Below, piece after piece: positions 1 to 9,685 of a DNA stretch of 64,000 nt. Under the pieces are notes generated by a model. That model had not been told where the DNA came from. It saw only the letters and a program-made list of their open reading frames with translations, and made no database searches. The first letter of the stretch is position 1. The number at the start of each line of letters is the position of its first letter. The DNA comes from Stenotrophomonas sp. 57 (GTDB lineage: Bacteria > Pseudomonadota > Gammaproteobacteria > Xanthomonadales > Xanthomonadaceae): assembly GCF_030291075.1 (NCBI RefSeq), contig NZ_CP127407.1:1486001-1550000 (forward strand), in the 5' to 3' direction. The position numbers and the translations under genes are program-made.

Positions 1-2
1 AA

Positions 3-461
3 GACGATCCGAGCTTCCGCCGGTTGAAGGAACTGAAGGAAAAGACGGCTGAGCTGAACATGCTGGGGCGCGATATCTACCAGTACGACCGGTCGATCGA
101 CGTGTTGAAAACCGCAGCGGCCAACGAAGGCAATCCGGCGGTGCAGGCCGGGCTGGGGCTCGGTGCAGGTCTGGGGTTGGGGCAGGGCATGGCAACTCAG
201 CTGGATGTGCTGACCCCGCGGCTGCCGGCACAGCCTCCCTCGCTTCCCGTCACCACACAGTACTTCCTGGCTGTGGACGGCAATGCGTCGGGGCCTCACG
301 CCCTTGAACAGGTGTGGCGCCTTCTGCGTGAGCGTCGCATCACTGTGGAGACACTGGTCTGGCATGAGGGATTGCCCGCCTGGAAGGCGGTGCGGGAGAT
401 CCCGCAGCTTGCGGAAGGGGGCATGCCGCCGATTCCGGGTGGCCCGCCGCCGCTGCCCTAG
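3..461 (+). CDS. C-terminal part of an SPFH-like protein with a GYF_2 (DUF4339) domain
   Basis: The reading frame is open from the window edge, so this is the 3' end of a longer gene and its start is not visible. The visible part begins with a charged helical stretch, then a Gly/Ala-rich segment (GLGLGAGLGLG type) like the tail of bacterial SPFH/band-7 proteins. It ends in a GYF_2/DUF4339 domain: YFLAVDGNASGPHALEQVW, then a Trp-rich end with LVWHEGLPAWKAV. GYF_2 domains are short modules thought to bind proline-rich peptides. The SPFH assignment rests only on tail similarity and is an inference; the GYF_2 call is stronger. It is followed by a hairpin and lies next to an oppositely oriented tRNA gene. 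Confidence 0.6.
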   Translation, partial: DDPSFRRLKELKEKTAELNMLGRDIYQYDRSIDVLKTAAANEGNPAVQAGLGLGAGLGLGQGMATQLDVLTPRLPAQPPSLPVTTQYFLAVDGNASGPHALEQVWRLLRERRITVETLVWHEGLPAWKAVREIPQLAEGGMPPIPGGPPPLP

Positions 462-482
462 CCCTTGTGCCGGTTATTCGAC

Positions 483-504
483 GGGACGCCGAAGGCGGCG
501 TCCC
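483..504 (+). terminator. Hairpin after the SPFH/GYF gene
   Basis: An 8-bp perfect stem (483-490 with 497-504, GGGACGCC/GGCGTCCC) and a 6-nt loop sit 22 bases after the stop codon. There is no clear T-run, so termination here is possible but unproven. Confidence 0.4.
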
Positions 505-544
505 GCTTCCATGTCGCCATTGTTGGCGTGGGGGAGGCACAACG

Positions 545-568
545 CAAAAACCCCGCCAAGGCGGGGTT
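545..568 (-). terminator. Rho-independent terminator of tRNA-Leu
   Basis: A 9-bp stem (549-557 with 560-568) is followed, when read on the minus strand, by a run of five T. It lies about 25 bases past the 3' end of the minus-strand tRNA gene, which fits a tRNA terminator. Confidence 0.75.
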
Positions 569-592
569 CTGTGCGGCCGAAGCCTTGAAACG

Positions 593-677
<85 letters not shown>

Positions 678-805
678 GTTCCAGAGGCGCAATTGTGAAG
701 ATGAATCCGCAGGCTGTCAACGACTTCCTGAATATTTTTCACGCAAGGCCTTCAAGACGGCCACTGACCCGTTCTGCACGCCGTCAACGGCTACCATGTA
801 GGGCG

Positions 806-3265
806 ATGACTACCAAAAAACCAAGCAAGGGCGGGAGCACCTTCCGCGGCCAAGCTCCGAAGAAGGGCGCCAAGGCGGGCACGGCCCGCACCACCAAACC
901 GGGCAAGCCGTTGCCGGGCTGGTTCCCCGAATTGAATGAAGACGGCGCACCACCGCGTGGCCGCAAGGTCCGCAATACCGACGCGCCAGGCCCGGCCCCG
1001 GGCCGCAAGCTGCCGCCGACCGGCAAGGTGATCGACGATCCCTACGCCGCGCGCGAAGCGGAGAAATACGAGCAGCCCATCGCAAGCCGCGAGGCCATCC
1101 TGGCCCTGCTGGAGCGCTGCGAAGGGCCGCAGACGGCCGAGGAACTGGGCGCACGCCTGGGCCTGACCGCACCGGATCGTGCCGAAGCGCTGTCGCGCCG
1201 GCTCGGCGCCATGGTCCGTGATGGCCAGCTGGTGCAGAACCGCCGTGGCGGCTTCGCCCCGATCCAGACCCTGAACCTGGTCACCGGCGTGGTGATCGCC
1301 AACCCGGAAGGGTTCGGCTTCCTGCGCCCGGTCGAGGGGGGCGACGACCTGTTCCTGCCCCCGTATGAAATGCGCAAGGTCATGCACGGTGACAAGGTGC
1401 TGGCCCGCGTGACCGGCATCGACCACCGTGGCCGTCGGGAAGGCAGCATTGCGCGCGTGCTCGAACGCGGCATGACCCGCCTGATCGGCCGCTTCAGCGT
1501 CGAGATGGGGATCAACTACGTGGTGCCTGACGACAAGCGCGTGCAGCGCAACGTGCAGGTACCGCCGGACCAGACCGGGGGTGCGCGTGATGGCCAGCTG
1601 GTGGTCTGCGAACTGACCCAGGCGCCGGACAGCCGCCGCCCGCCGATCGGCCGCATCATCGCCGTGCTCGGCGACAAGCTGACCGCATCGCTGGTGGTGG
1701 AAACCGCCATCCACGGCCACGAGCTGCCGTTCGAGTTCCCGCAGGAGGTGCTGGACGAAGCCGCCTCGGTGCCGATGGTGGTCGAGCCGGCGATGATCGG
1801 CGACCGCGTGGATCTGCGCAGCACGCCGCTGGTGACCATCGATGGTGAGGATGCCAAGGACTTCGACGACGCGGTGTACTGCGAACCGAATGCCGATGGC
1901 TTCCGCCTGGTGGTGGCGATTGCCGATGTCTCCAACTACGTTCGCCCCGGCACGCCGCTGGACGAGGAAGCGCAGAAGCGCGCCACGTCGGTGTACTTCC
2001 CGGGTTTCGTGGTGCCGATGCTGCCGGAGACGCTGTCCAACGGCATCTGCTCGCTGATGCCCAAGGTCGACCGCATGTGCTTCGTCTGCGACATGCAGAT
2101 CGACCGCGACGGCCTGGTCACGCATTCCCGCTTCTACGAAGCGGTGATGAACTCGCACGCGCGCCTGACCTACACCCAGGTGTGGAAGGCGGTGGGCGAG
2201 GACGATGCCGATACCAAGGCCTGGATGGGTGACCTGCTGCCGCAGGTGCAGCGCCTGCACCAGCTGTACAAGGTGCTGTCCAAGGCACGTGCCAAGCGGG
2301 GTGCCATCGAGTTCGAAAGCAGCGAAGTGCGCTTCGTGCTGGACAACCGCGGTGAAGTCACCCAGGCCGGCATGCTGGTGCGCAACGATGCGCACAAGCT
2401 GATCGAGGAGTGCATGATCGCGGCCAACGTCGAGGCGGCGAAATACCTGCTGTCGCGCCACGTGCCGGCCCCGTATCGCATCCACGAGAAGCCGCCGGAA
2501 ACCAAGTACGCCGACCTGCTGGAATTCCTCAAGGAGTTCAAGCTGAGCCTGCCGCCGTGGTCGAAGGTGCGCCCGGGTGACTACACCAAGCTGCTGAAGA
2601 AGATCCGCGACCGTCCCGATGCCACGCTGCTGGAATCGGTGCTGCTGCGCAGCCAGAGCCTGGCCATCTACAGCCCGGAGAATCACGGCCACTTCGGCCT
2701 GGCGCTGGAGGCGTACGCGCACTTCACCTCGCCGATCCGTCGCTATCCCGACCTGCTGGTGCACCGTGCGATCAAGCACGCACTGTCCGGCAAGCCGCTG
2801 GACAAGTTCACCTACAACGCACGTGAAATGGCGGCGCTGGCGCTGCAGTGTTCCGAACGCGAGCGCCGTGCCGACGAGGCCGAGCGCGAGGTCGACGAGC
2901 GCTACCGCGCCGCGTGGATGGAAAAGCACGTGGGCGGCCAGTTCGACGGTGTGATCAGTGGCGTGACCAGCTTCGGCCTGTTCGTGGAACTGGATGAGTC
3001 GAAGGTACAGGGCCTGGTGCACGTGACCCAGTTGCCGCAGGACTATTACAAGTTCGATGCCACCCGCAAGACCCTGACCGGCGAACGCCGTGGCAGCAGC
3101 TACCGGCTGGGCGACCGCGTGCGGATCCTGGTGCTGAAGGCCAGCATGGAAGAGCGCAAGATCGACTTCCGCCTGGTCGAGCACAAGGGCGAGGACGAAG
3201 GCGATGGCCTGCCGCCACTGCCCGAACGTGGCAAGCCGGCCAAGCGGACGAAGAAGAAGTATTGA
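806..3265 (+). CDS. rnr: Ribonuclease R
   Basis: RNase R is a processive 3'-5' exoribonuclease that degrades structured RNA, mRNA and rRNA fragments in the cytoplasm and helps trans-translation. The 819-residue protein has a Lys/Arg-rich N-terminus, a winged-helix region (about 80-150), cold-shock domains and the RNB catalytic domain. The catalytic acidic motif is TIDGEDAKDFDDAVY near residue 345, with HEKP and a Ser-Pro-Ile-Arg-Arg-Tyr motif later. An S1 domain and a basic tail ending KRTKKKY follow, all typical of RNase R rather than RNase II. I chose ATG 806 because the frame upstream overlaps the tRNA gene and has no family similarity. The ribosome-binding site is weak. Downstream is rlmB, the usual partner, but with another gene between. 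Confidence 0.95.
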   Translation: MTTKKPSKGGSTFRGQAPKKGAKAGTARTTKPGKPLPGWFPELNEDGAPPRGRKVRNTDAPGPAPGRKLPPTGKVIDDPYAAREAEKYEQPIASREAILALLERCEGPQTAEELGARLGLTAPDRAEALSRRLGAMVRDGQLVQNRRGGFAPIQTLNLVTGVVIANPEGFGFLRPVEGGDDLFLPPYEMRKVMHGDKVLARVTGIDHRGRREGSIARVLERGMTRLIGRFSVEMGINYVVPDDKRVQRNVQVPPDQTGGARDGQLVVCELTQAPDSRRPPIGRIIAVLGDKLTASLVVETAIHGHELPFEFPQEVLDEAASVPMVVEPAMIGDRVDLRSTPLVTIDGEDAKDFDDAVYCEPNADGFRLVVAIADVSNYVRPGTPLDEEAQKRATSVYFPGFVVPMLPETLSNGICSLMPKVDRMCFVCDMQIDRDGLVTHSRFYEAVMNSHARLTYTQVWKAVGEDDADTKAWMGDLLPQVQRLHQLYKVLSKARAKRGAIEFESSEVRFVLDNRGEVTQAGMLVRNDAHKLIEECMIAANVEAAKYLLSRHVPAPYRIHEKPPETKYADLLEFLKEFKLSLPPWSKVRPGDYTKLLKKIRDRPDATLLESVLLRSQSLAIYSPENHGHFGLALEAYAHFTSPIRRYPDLLVHRAIKHALSGKPLDKFTYNAREMAALALQCSERERRADEAEREVDERYRAAWMEKHVGGQFDGVISGVTSFGLFVELDESKVQGLVHVTQLPQDYYKFDATRKTLTGERRGSSYRLGDRVRILVLKASMEERKIDFRLVEHKGEDEGDGLPPLPERGKPAKRTKKKY

Positions 3266-3268
3266 TGG

Positions 3269-3291
3269 GTAGAGCCGAGCCATGCTCGGCT
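3269..3291 (+). repeat. SMAG-type palindrome (GTAG at left end)
   Basis: GTAG followed by AGCCGAGC-CAT-GCTCGGCT, a short imperfect palindrome of the GTAG-headed repeat family of S. maltophilia. It lies 3 bases after the rnr stop. Confidence 0.75.
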
Positions 3292-3300
3292 GAAAATCCA

Positions 3301-3332
3301 CGGTGGGTGCCAACCAGGGTTGGCACCCACCG
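3301..3332. repeat. Long hairpin after rnr
   Basis: A perfect 14-bp stem (3301-3314 with 3319-3332) and a 4-nt loop lie between rnr and the GFA-family gene. There is no T-run. It may stabilise the rnr transcript end or act as a repeat, as similar GTGCCAACC/GGTTGGCAC palindromes accompany SMAG repeats. Confidence 0.6.
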
Positions 3333-3397
3333 TATCGGCACCGCTCATCAGATAGGTGTCGAGCTTGGTCGACACGATCTTCCGGAGGAAAGCAGCA

Positions 3398-3880
3398 ATG
3401 CAGGGCCAACCCGAGTACCGCGGCGGCTGCCAGTGCGGCGCCATCCGCTTCCAGGTGCGCGGTGAGCTGACCGACAGCTCGATCTGCCATTGCCGGATGT
3501 GCCAGAAGGCCTTTGGTGCCTACTACGCGCCACTGGTGTCGGTGCGCGGCGTGCAGTTCAGCTGGACCCGCGGCCAGCCGCGCTGTTTCCAGTCCTCCAA
3601 CGTGGTGCGGCGCGGCTTCTGTGCCGACTGCGGCACACCGCTGACCTACGAGGCACCGGACGGCGTGGCAGTGGCGGCTGGCGCCTTTGACGAACCCGAG
3701 CGCTTGCCGCCGACGATCCAGTACGCGATTGAGCGCAAGCTGCCGTTCGTCGATACGCTGGCCGATCTGCCGGCCCGTCGTACCGAGGACGATGCCGCGG
3801 CCCTGGACTTCCTGGCCACGATCGTGTCCCACCAGCACCCCGACCACGACACCCCACACTGGCCGCCGCGCAGCCGGTAA
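3398..3880 (+). CDS. GFA-family zinc protein (glutathione-dependent formaldehyde-activating enzyme-like)
   Basis: This 160-residue protein belongs to the GFA/DUF636 (CENP-V/GFA) family. The founding member was proposed to speed the addition of formaldehyde to glutathione; most members have no proven function. The zinc-binding cysteines are present in the usual order: GGCQCGAIRF near the N-terminus, CHCRMCQ about 25 residues later, and CADCGTPL near residue 77. I chose ATG 3398 because a strong ribosome-binding site (GGAGG) lies 10 bases upstream; a GTG 42 bases earlier has none. The gene stands between rnr and rlmB, flanked on both sides by SMAG palindromes, which suggests an insertion into an older rnr-rlmB pair. 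Confidence 0.85.
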   Translation: MQGQPEYRGGCQCGAIRFQVRGELTDSSICHCRMCQKAFGAYYAPLVSVRGVQFSWTRGQPRCFQSSNVVRRGFCADCGTPLTYEAPDGVAVAAGAFDEPERLPPTIQYAIERKLPFVDTLADLPARRTEDDAAALDFLATIVSHQHPDHDTPHWPPRSR

Positions 3881-3887
3881 CGCACCT

Positions 3888-3964
3888 GTAGAGCCGAGCC
3901 CACGCTCGGCTGGCGGGTCGCCGAAGCCTGAACCCAAGGCCACCGGGTGCAGGCTCGGCTCTAC
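3888..3964. repeat. SMAG dimer (inverted pair)
   Basis: Two GTAG-headed units face each other: GTAGAGCCGAGCCCACGCTC on the plus strand at 3888 and its counterpart ending CTCGGCTCTAC at 3964. The pair can fold into one long stem. Confidence 0.75.
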
Positions 3965-4035
3965 AGGCGGGCCCGCCGCAGCGCCCGGCCCGCCGATGCT
4001 CTACCATAGCCACCCCCTTTCCGGTCCTCGCCCGC

Positions 4036-4779
4036 ATGAGCAAGAACAGCCAGTGGATCGTCGGCGTCAACGCCGTCGCCTCCTCCATCGAGAACGACGC
4101 CGAGAACGTCCGCGAAGTGCTGGTCGAGGCCGGGGCGAAGAACCCGCGCCTGACCGAGATCGAGGAGAACGCCCGCCGCAAGGGCATCGACGTGCGCAAG
4201 GTGAACAGCCAGGCGCTGGATGGCGTGGGCGGTTCGGTGCGGCACCAGGGCGTGGCCGCCCGTTACGCCGCCGCCCGTACCTACAGCGAGAACGAGCTGG
4301 AAGGCCTGGTCACCGCCGCTGAGGGCAAGGCCCTGCTGCTGGTGCTGGACGAGGTGCAGGACCCGCACAACCTCGGTGCCTGCCTGCGTTCGGCCGCTGC
4401 CGCCGGTGCGACTGCAGTGATCATCCCCAAGGACAAGTCGGCCACGGTCAATGCCACCGTGCGCAAGACCTCGGCCGGTGCCGCCGATCTGATCCCGGTG
4501 GTGGCGGTGACCAACCTGTCGCGCTGCCTGAAGGACCTGCAGAAGCAGGGTGTGTGGATCTACGGACTGGCCGGTGAAGCCACGGCTTCGCTGTACCAGC
4601 TGGATCTGAAGGGCAACATCGCGCTGGTGCTGGGCGGCGAAGCCGACGGCCTGCGTCGCCTGACCCGTGAAAACTGCGATGGTCTGGTCAAGATTCCGAT
4701 GCCGGGCGAGATCGAGAGCCTGAACGTCTCCGTCGCTGCCGGTGTCAGCCTGTTCGAAGCCGTGCGCCAGCGCGGTTGA
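4036..4779 (+). CDS. rlmB: 23S rRNA (guanosine-2'-O-)-methyltransferase RlmB
   Basis: RlmB methylates the 2'-OH of G2251 (E. coli numbering) in the peptidyl-transferase P-loop of 23S rRNA using S-adenosylmethionine. The 247-residue length matches the family. An N-terminal SpoU substrate-binding domain comes first. The SPOUT motifs follow: LDEVQDPHNLGACLRSA (motif 1, near 103-119), LVLGGEADGLRRL (motif 2) and IPMPGEIESLNVSVAAG (motif 3), which form the knotted cofactor site. ATG 4036 gives the usual N-terminus MSKNSQWIVGVNAV. It is separated from rnr by the GFA gene and two repeat clusters, so transcription with rnr is uncertain. Confidence 0.95.
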   Translation: MSKNSQWIVGVNAVASSIENDAENVREVLVEAGAKNPRLTEIEENARRKGIDVRKVNSQALDGVGGSVRHQGVAARYAAARTYSENELEGLVTAAEGKALLLVLDEVQDPHNLGACLRSAAAAGATAVIIPKDKSATVNATVRKTSAGAADLIPVVAVTNLSRCLKDLQKQGVWIYGLAGEATASLYQLDLKGNIALVLGGEADGLRRLTRENCDGLVKIPMPGEIESLNVSVAAGVSLFEAVRQRG

Positions 4780-4790
4780 TCGGCACCGAT

Positions 4791-4833
4791 CGGGGTCAGA
4801 TCCCTTTTCCAGAGGAAAAGGGATCTGACCCCG
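4791..4833. repeat. Perfect 20-bp inverted repeat between convergent rlmB and macC
   Basis: The arms 4791-4810 and 4814-4833 are exactly complementary over 20 bp with a 3-base loop (AGA). The arm core is GGGGTCAGATCCCTTTTCC. It lies 11 bases after the rlmB stop and 12 bases before the macC stop, so it can serve both genes as a terminator or mRNA-end stabiliser. There is no T-run outside the stem. The perfect symmetry and compact form suggest a REP-like mobile palindrome. Confidence 0.8.
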
Positions 4834-4845
4834 TTGTTTGGCGCG

Positions 4846-6285
4846 CTACCCCGCGCTGCCGCCCAACGCCTTGAACAGGGTCACGTCGTTGTTCAGCTGG
4901 CTCTGCCGCACGCGTGCCAGCGACAGCTCGGCGTCGCGCCGGGTCTGCTGCGCTTCCAGCCAGGTACGCAGATCGGTGGCGCCCACGCGGTAGCGCACTT
5001 CCTGCGCGCGCTCCACTTCCACCGCTTCGTCGTACGAGGCCTGCGAAGCGGCCACCTGGCGCGCCAGCTGCTCGCGTGCCGACAGCGCGTTGTCCACCTC
5101 CGACAGCGCGGTGTACAGCGTCTTGCGGAAGCTGGTGGCGGCGATCTGATAGGCCGTGCCGGCGATATCGGTATCCAGCTGCGCGCGCTGCAGGTTGAGG
5201 AACGGCAGCGACAGGCCCGCGCCCAGCGTGGCCACCGGGTTGCGCAGCACATCACCCAGCGAAGTCGCACTGGAGCCGAGGCTGCCGGTCAGGCTCAGCG
5301 CCGGGTAGTACTGGGTAGCGGTCACCTTGATGGTCTTCAGGCTGTTGCGCAGGCGCAGTTCGGCCGCGCGCAGGTCGGGACGGCGGCCGAGCAGGTCGGT
5401 CGGCAGGCCCTCCGCGATGTCAGGGCTGCGTGCGCCCAGCAGGTCCTGCGGCTCGTCCTGCTGTGGCCACGGCGTGCCGTCCAGCAGCACGGTCAGCGCA
5501 TTGCGCGTTTCCACCCGCTGCTGTTCCAGCGCGCTCTGTGCTGACCGTTGCGACTGCAGGTTCTGCAGCGCCTGGCGCACTTCCAGGCGCGATACCGCAC
5601 CCGCGTCGAAGCGCGCCTGCACCAGTTCGCGGGTGCGCTCCAGGCGCTCCAGGTTGGCCTGGCCGGTGGCGATGGACTGGTTGAGGTAAGCCAGCGTCCA
5701 GTACTGGGTGATGGTGTCGCTGATCACCAGCAGGGCGGTGTTCTGCCGGTCCTCCTCGCTGGCCTCGGCTTCCCAGCGGGCGATGTCACGCTGGGTGCGC
5801 AGGCGCCCCCACAGATCCACCTCCCAGCCCAGCGAGACGCCGGTGGAGTAACTGCGGCGCCAATCGTCGGCCTGGTCGGTGGCACGGCTGGCACTGCCGC
5901 TCACGCCGGACGAAGACGGCTGCGGCCACAGCGCGTTGCTGGCCAGGCCGGCCTGAAGGCGCGAGCGCTGCACGGCCAGGCCGGCGGCAGCGAGGTCACT
6001 GTTGGCGGCCAGTGCCTGCGCCACCAGGCGGTCCAGTCGTTCATCACCGAAACCGGTCCACCAGCTGTCCTGGCGAATGTCGCGACCGGGGGTATCCAGG
6101 CTGCTGCGCGGGTCGTCGGCCGGTGCATTGAGCGTGGCGTCGCCGCGCCCGTAGGTGGCCGCTACGTCGGGGTCCTGCACTGGATAGCGGCCGACCGAGG
6201 CACAGCCGGACAGCGCGAGCAGCAAGGCACCGGCCAGCAGCAGGCGCGAGGGAGCAGGGAAGGGCAGTCGGGTCATCATCTTCAT
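4846..6285 (-). CDS. macC: Outer-membrane efflux lipoprotein of the MacABC pump (NodT family)
   Basis: This is the outer-membrane channel of the tripartite pump encoded with the next two genes. The 479-residue protein starts with a lipoprotein signal peptide: hydrophobic run, then lipobox LSGC, with Cys near residue 28. Two tandem outer-membrane-factor repeats follow, with the second beginning around [11 protein letters not shown] and [12 protein letters not shown]. In E. coli MacAB borrows TolC; here a dedicated channel sits in the operon, as described for S. maltophilia MacABCsm. The start overlaps the end of macB by 4 bases (ATGA), showing translational coupling. A second in-frame ATG lies six bases later and could be used instead. 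Confidence 0.9.
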   Translation of the reverse strand: MKMMTRLPFPAPSRLLLAGALLLALSGCASVGRYPVQDPDVAATYGRGDATLNAPADDPRSSLDTPGRDIRQDSWWTGFGDERLDRLVAQALAANSDLAAAGLAVQRSRLQAGLASNALWPQPSSSGVSGSASRATDQADDWRRSYSTGVSLGWEVDLWGRLRTQRDIARWEAEASEEDRQNTALLVISDTITQYWTLAYLNQSIATGQANLERLERTRELVQARFDAGAVSRLEVRQALQNLQSQRSAQSALEQQRVETRNALTVLLDGTPWPQQDEPQDLLGARSPDIAEGLPTDLLGRRPDLRAAELRLRNSLKTIKVTATQYYPALSLTGSLGSSATSLGDVLRNPVATLGAGLSLPFLNLQRAQLDTDIAGTAYQIAATSFRKTLYTALSEVDNALSAREQLARQVAASQASYDEAVEVERAQEVRYRVGATDLRTWLEAQQTRRDAELSLARVRQSQLNNDVTLFKALGGSAG

Positions 6286-8240
6286 TCGCGGGCCAGGGCC
6301 TCGACCGGGTCGAGCTGCGCGGCATTGCGCGCGGGCAGGAAGCCGAACGCCACGCCGATCAGGGTGGAGCAGGCGAACGCGGCAACAATCGAGGCGGTGG
6401 AGAACAGCACCTGGAAGTCACTGGCGAAGCGGCCGATCATCGAGCCCAGCAGCAGCGCCAGGCCGATGCCGAGCAGACCACCGAGCAGGCACACCAGCAC
6501 CGCTTCGATCAGGAACTGCTGGCGGATGTCACTCTGCCGCGCACCGACGGCCATGCGTACCCCGATCTCGCGGGTACGCTCGGTCACCGACACCAGCATG
6601 ATGTTCATCACGCCGATGCCGCCGACCAGCAGCGCGATGGCGGCGATGGCGCCGATCAGCAGCGTCATCGTGCGCGTGGTCTGTTCGATGGTCTGTCGGA
6701 TCTCGGCGCTGTTGCTGAGGAAGAAATCCTCGGTGCCGTGGCGCATCGTCAGCAGGCGGGTGATCGCTTCCTGCGCGGCATCCATCGGCGTGTTGTCGTC
6801 CACGCGCACGGTGATGCTGGACACGTGGCCCTGGCCCAGCATGCGCGACATCACCGTGGTGTAGGGCACCCACACGCTGAGGCTGGTGCTGCCACCGAAG
6901 CCGAAGCTCTGGCGCTTGGCCACGCCGACCACGCGCGCCGGCACGTTGCCGAGCAGGATCACCTGGCCGACCGGATCGACATCGGGGAAGAACTGGGTCT
7001 GGGTGTTCTCGTCGATCACCGCCACCTGGCCCAGGCCCTTTACCGCATCGGCATCGAAGAAGCTGCCGCTGAGCAGGGTCACGCCCTTGACCCGGAAGAA
7101 CTGTTCGCCGACGCCGCTGACCTGCGCGGTGGACGACTGGTTGCGGTAGCGTGCGGTGACCGAGGTCGACACGCTGGGGGTGGCGCTGTCCACGTAGCTC
7201 TGCTTGGCCAGGGCATCGGCATCGCTGGCCTTGAGGGTCTGCACGCGGGCCGAGCGCATGTCGCCGAAGCCGCGGCCGGGATAGACGTCGATGGTGTTGG
7301 TGCCCAGCGCACTGATGTTCTGCAGGATCTGCTGCTGCGAGCCGTTGCCCAGCGCCACCACCGAGACCACCGAGGCAATGCCGATGATGATGCCGAGCAT
7401 GGTCAGGAAGGTGCGCAGCCGATGCGCGTTCATGGCCAGCAGGGCCATGCGGAAGGCTTCGGTGAAACGATCCCGGGCCGCCCGCCAGCTGTTGCCGTGG
7501 GCAACGCCTGTGCTGGCTTCGCGCTGCGCACGGTAGGTCGGTGCCTCCGGGTTGGCGCGGTCGGCGATGATCTCGCCATCGCGGATCTCGATGATGCGCT
7601 GCGCGTGCTGGGCCACGCTCATGTCGTGGGTGACGATGATGATGGTGTGGCCTTCGGCATGCAGCTCGCCGAGGATGGCCATCACTTCCTCGCCGGATTT
7701 CGTGTCGAGCGCACCGGTGGGCTCGTCGGCCAGGATCACCTCGCCGCCGTTCATCAGCGCACGCGCGATCGAGACGCGCTGCTGCTGGCCGCCGGACAAC
7801 TGGCCCGGCTTGTGGTGCATGCGATCGCCCAGGCCCAGCCGCTGCAGCAGCTGCTCGGCGCGCGCGTTGCGCACCGGGCCGGGGCTGCCGGCATACACCG
7901 CAGGTACTTCCACGTTGCCACGTGCGTCCAGGTCACCCAGCAGGTGGTAGCGCTGGAAGATGAAGCCGAAATGTTCACGGCGCAGTTCGGCCAGTTCATC
8001 CGGCTCCATCCTGCCGGTTTCGCGGCCGGCCACCTGGTAGCTGCCACGGGTAGGACGATCGAGGCAGCCGAGGATGTTCATCAGCGTCGACTTGCCCGAG
8101 CCGGACTGGCCAACGATGGCCACCATCTCACCGGCGTGGATGTCCACGTTGACGTCGCGCAGTACGGCGATGACATCATCGCCGGCCGGGAATTCACGTC
8201 GCAGGTCGCGCAGGCGCAGCAGCGGCGCCGTCGTGCTCAT
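6282..8240 (-). CDS. macB: Macrolide export ATP-binding/permease protein MacB
   Basis: MacB couples ATP hydrolysis in the cytoplasm to mechanical export of periplasmic substrates (macrolides, toxins, lipopeptides) through MacA and the outer-membrane channel. The 652-residue protein has an N-terminal ABC ATPase with Walker [10 protein letters not shown] (44-52), signature LSGGQQQR and Walker [13 protein letters not shown] four-helix FtsX/MacB permease follows: helix 1 near 270-295, a large periplasmic domain, and three C-terminal helices with [20 protein letters not shown] between. It overlaps macA upstream and macC downstream by 4 bases each. Confidence 0.95.
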   Translation of the reverse strand: MSTTAPLLRLRDLRREFPAGDDVIAVLRDVNVDIHAGEMVAIVGQSGSGKSTLMNILGCLDRPTRGSYQVAGRETGRMEPDELAELRREHFGFIFQRYHLLGDLDARGNVEVPAVYAGSPGPVRNARAEQLLQRLGLGDRMHHKPGQLSGGQQQRVSIARALMNGGEVILADEPTGALDTKSGEEVMAILGELHAEGHTIIIVTHDMSVAQHAQRIIEIRDGEIIADRANPEAPTYRAQREASTGVAHGNSWRAARDRFTEAFRMALLAMNAHRLRTFLTMLGIIIGIASVVSVVALGNGSQQQILQNISALGTNTIDVYPGRGFGDMRSARVQTLKASDADALAKQSYVDSATPSVSTSVTARYRNQSSTAQVSGVGEQFFRVKGVTLLSGSFFDADAVKGLGQVAVIDENTQTQFFPDVDPVGQVILLGNVPARVVGVAKRQSFGFGGSTSLSVWVPYTTVMSRMLGQGHVSSITVRVDDNTPMDAAQEAITRLLTMRHGTEDFFLSNSAEIRQTIEQTTRTMTLLIGAIAAIALLVGGIGVMNIMLVSVTERTREIGVRMAVGARQSDIRQQFLIEAVLVCLLGGLLGIGLALLLGSMIGRFASDFQVLFSTASIVAAFACSTLIGVAFGFLPARNAAQLDPVEALARE

Positions 8241-9481
8241 CGGCGCGGACCCATGCCCGGGCCGCCGACCCGCATCTGCATGCCGCCACGGTTGCCGCCG
8301 CCGGCGCTGGCACCGGCGGCACCGGCTTCGCCGACCACCACGCGCTCGCCTTCCTTCAGCCCGGACAGGATTTCGGCCGAGGCGCCGTTGTTGATGCCGA
8401 CGGTGACCTTGCGCGGCTGCGGCTGGCCCTTGTCGTCCAGCACCCGCACCATGCGCTCATCGCCACGGCGCTTCGGCCCCAGCGCCACCGCCGGCACCAT
8501 CAGCACGTTCTTGGCCTGCTTCAGCAGCACCGAGACCTGGGCGGTCATGTCGATGCGCAGCGTGCCGTCCGGGTTTTCCACGTCGAACAACGCGTTGTAG
8601 TAGACCGCGCTGCTGGAACTGGAGCTGGACGAGCTGCTGGAACTGGAGGAGGTCTCGCTGGCGATCGAGGCCGGCGCCGGATTGATCTGGCGCAGGGTGG
8701 CGTGGTATTTGCGGTCCGGGTCGCCCAGCGTGGTGAAGTACACCGGCATGCCGGCCTTGATCTTGACCACGTCGGCCTCGGAGATCTCGGCATTGACGGT
8801 GACCACGTCCAGCCGCGCCAGCATTACGATGGTGGGCGCGGTCTGGTTGGCGTTCACGGTGCGGCCTTCCTCGGCCACCACGGCCACCACGGTGCCATCC
8901 ATCGGCGCGGTGATGCGGGTGTAGGCCAGGTTGGCGCGCGCCGTGCCCAGCTCGGTTTCGCGGCCCTTGATCTGTGCCTCGTAGGACTGCAGCTGGGCGC
9001 GGGCGGTCTTCAGCTGGGCCTCGGCGGCATCATATTCCTGGCGCGAGGTGGCTTCGGCGGCCAGCATCTGCTGCTGGCGCGCGAATTCCAGTTCGGCCTG
9101 GCGCAGGGTGGCCTGCTGCACGGCGCGCTGGGCGGTGACCTGGTCCAGCGAGGCCTGTGCGTTGAGCACCTGGTTCTGCTGGGTGGTGGCGTCGATCTCG
9201 GCGATCAGGTCGCCCTCCTTCACCGTGTCGCCCAGCTGCACCTTCAGCGACTTGATCTGGCCCGAGGCCTGCGCACCCACGCTGACCAGCTTGTAGGCGT
9301 CGATCACGCCGGTGGCATCCACGGTCTGTTCGATGTCGCCGCGGCTGACCGGGGTGGTCGCCACGGCCGGGGCGGCGGGCTTGCGCAGCAGCCACCAGGC
9401 GGCCACGGCAACGATCAGGGCAAGCAGGGCGATCAGTATCAGGCGACCCCGGCGGGTCGCAGGCAGCAGGCGGAACGTCAC
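8237..9481 (-). CDS. macA: MacA periplasmic adaptor (membrane-fusion protein)
   Basis: MacA is anchored in the inner membrane and bridges MacB to the outer-membrane channel; it also stimulates the MacB ATPase. The 414-residue protein has one N-terminal membrane helix (about 13-32), a split lipoyl domain ([20 protein letters not shown] and, later, [14 protein letters not shown]), an alpha-helical hairpin between them (about 100-180), and beta-barrel domains. An unusual run of 14 consecutive serines (8610-8651) lies in a loop of the beta-barrel region. The C-terminus is Gly-rich with [18 protein letters not shown]. It is the first gene of the operon, transcribed away from the response-regulator gene. 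Confidence 0.93.
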   Translation of the reverse strand: MTFRLLPATRRGRLILIALLALIVAVAAWWLLRKPAAPAVATTPVSRGDIEQTVDATGVIDAYKLVSVGAQASGQIKSLKVQLGDTVKEGDLIAEIDATTQQNQVLNAQASLDQVTAQRAVQQATLRQAELEFARQQQMLAAEATSRQEYDAAEAQLKTARAQLQSYEAQIKGRETELGTARANLAYTRITAPMDGTVVAVVAEEGRTVNANQTAPTIVMLARLDVVTVNAEISEADVVKIKAGMPVYFTTLGDPDRKYHATLRQINPAPASIASETSSSSSSSSSSSSSSAVYYNALFDVENPDGTLRIDMTAQVSVLLKQAKNVLMVPAVALGPKRRGDERMVRVLDDKGQPQPRKVTVGINNGASAEILSGLKEGERVVVGEAGAAGASAGGGNRGGMQMRVGGPGMGPRR

Positions 9482-9685
9482 GTCGTGGCTTCACTCTCGG
9501 GGCCGCGGTGGCGGCGTTGGTGGGCATTGTGAAGACGGGGCGATGGAGGGCTCAATCCTCGGGGTATGTCTCTATGTAACACTGTCGGTGAATACGCGTA
9601 ACCACAGGTATCCCGCCCCCGGCTGGATACACTGGTACGCATTGCCCCGGATGCGGTTCAGCTGCCGACACGGGATGATCGCGCC
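9482..9685. promoter_or_regulatory. Divergent promoter region of macABC and the two-component system
   Basis: This 204-bp gap must carry both promoters. TGTAAC and CGTAAC half-sites (about 9575-9605) are the only repeated elements I see; they might bind the adjacent regulator. I cannot place a convincing -35/-10 pair. Confidence 0.4.

Noticed and set aside
791..3943. 1050-codon open frame on the minus strand opposite rnr
   Set aside because: It mirrors rnr codons in GC-rich DNA; the product is His/Gln-rich without any domain, and it would cross the GFA gene and two repeat clusters.
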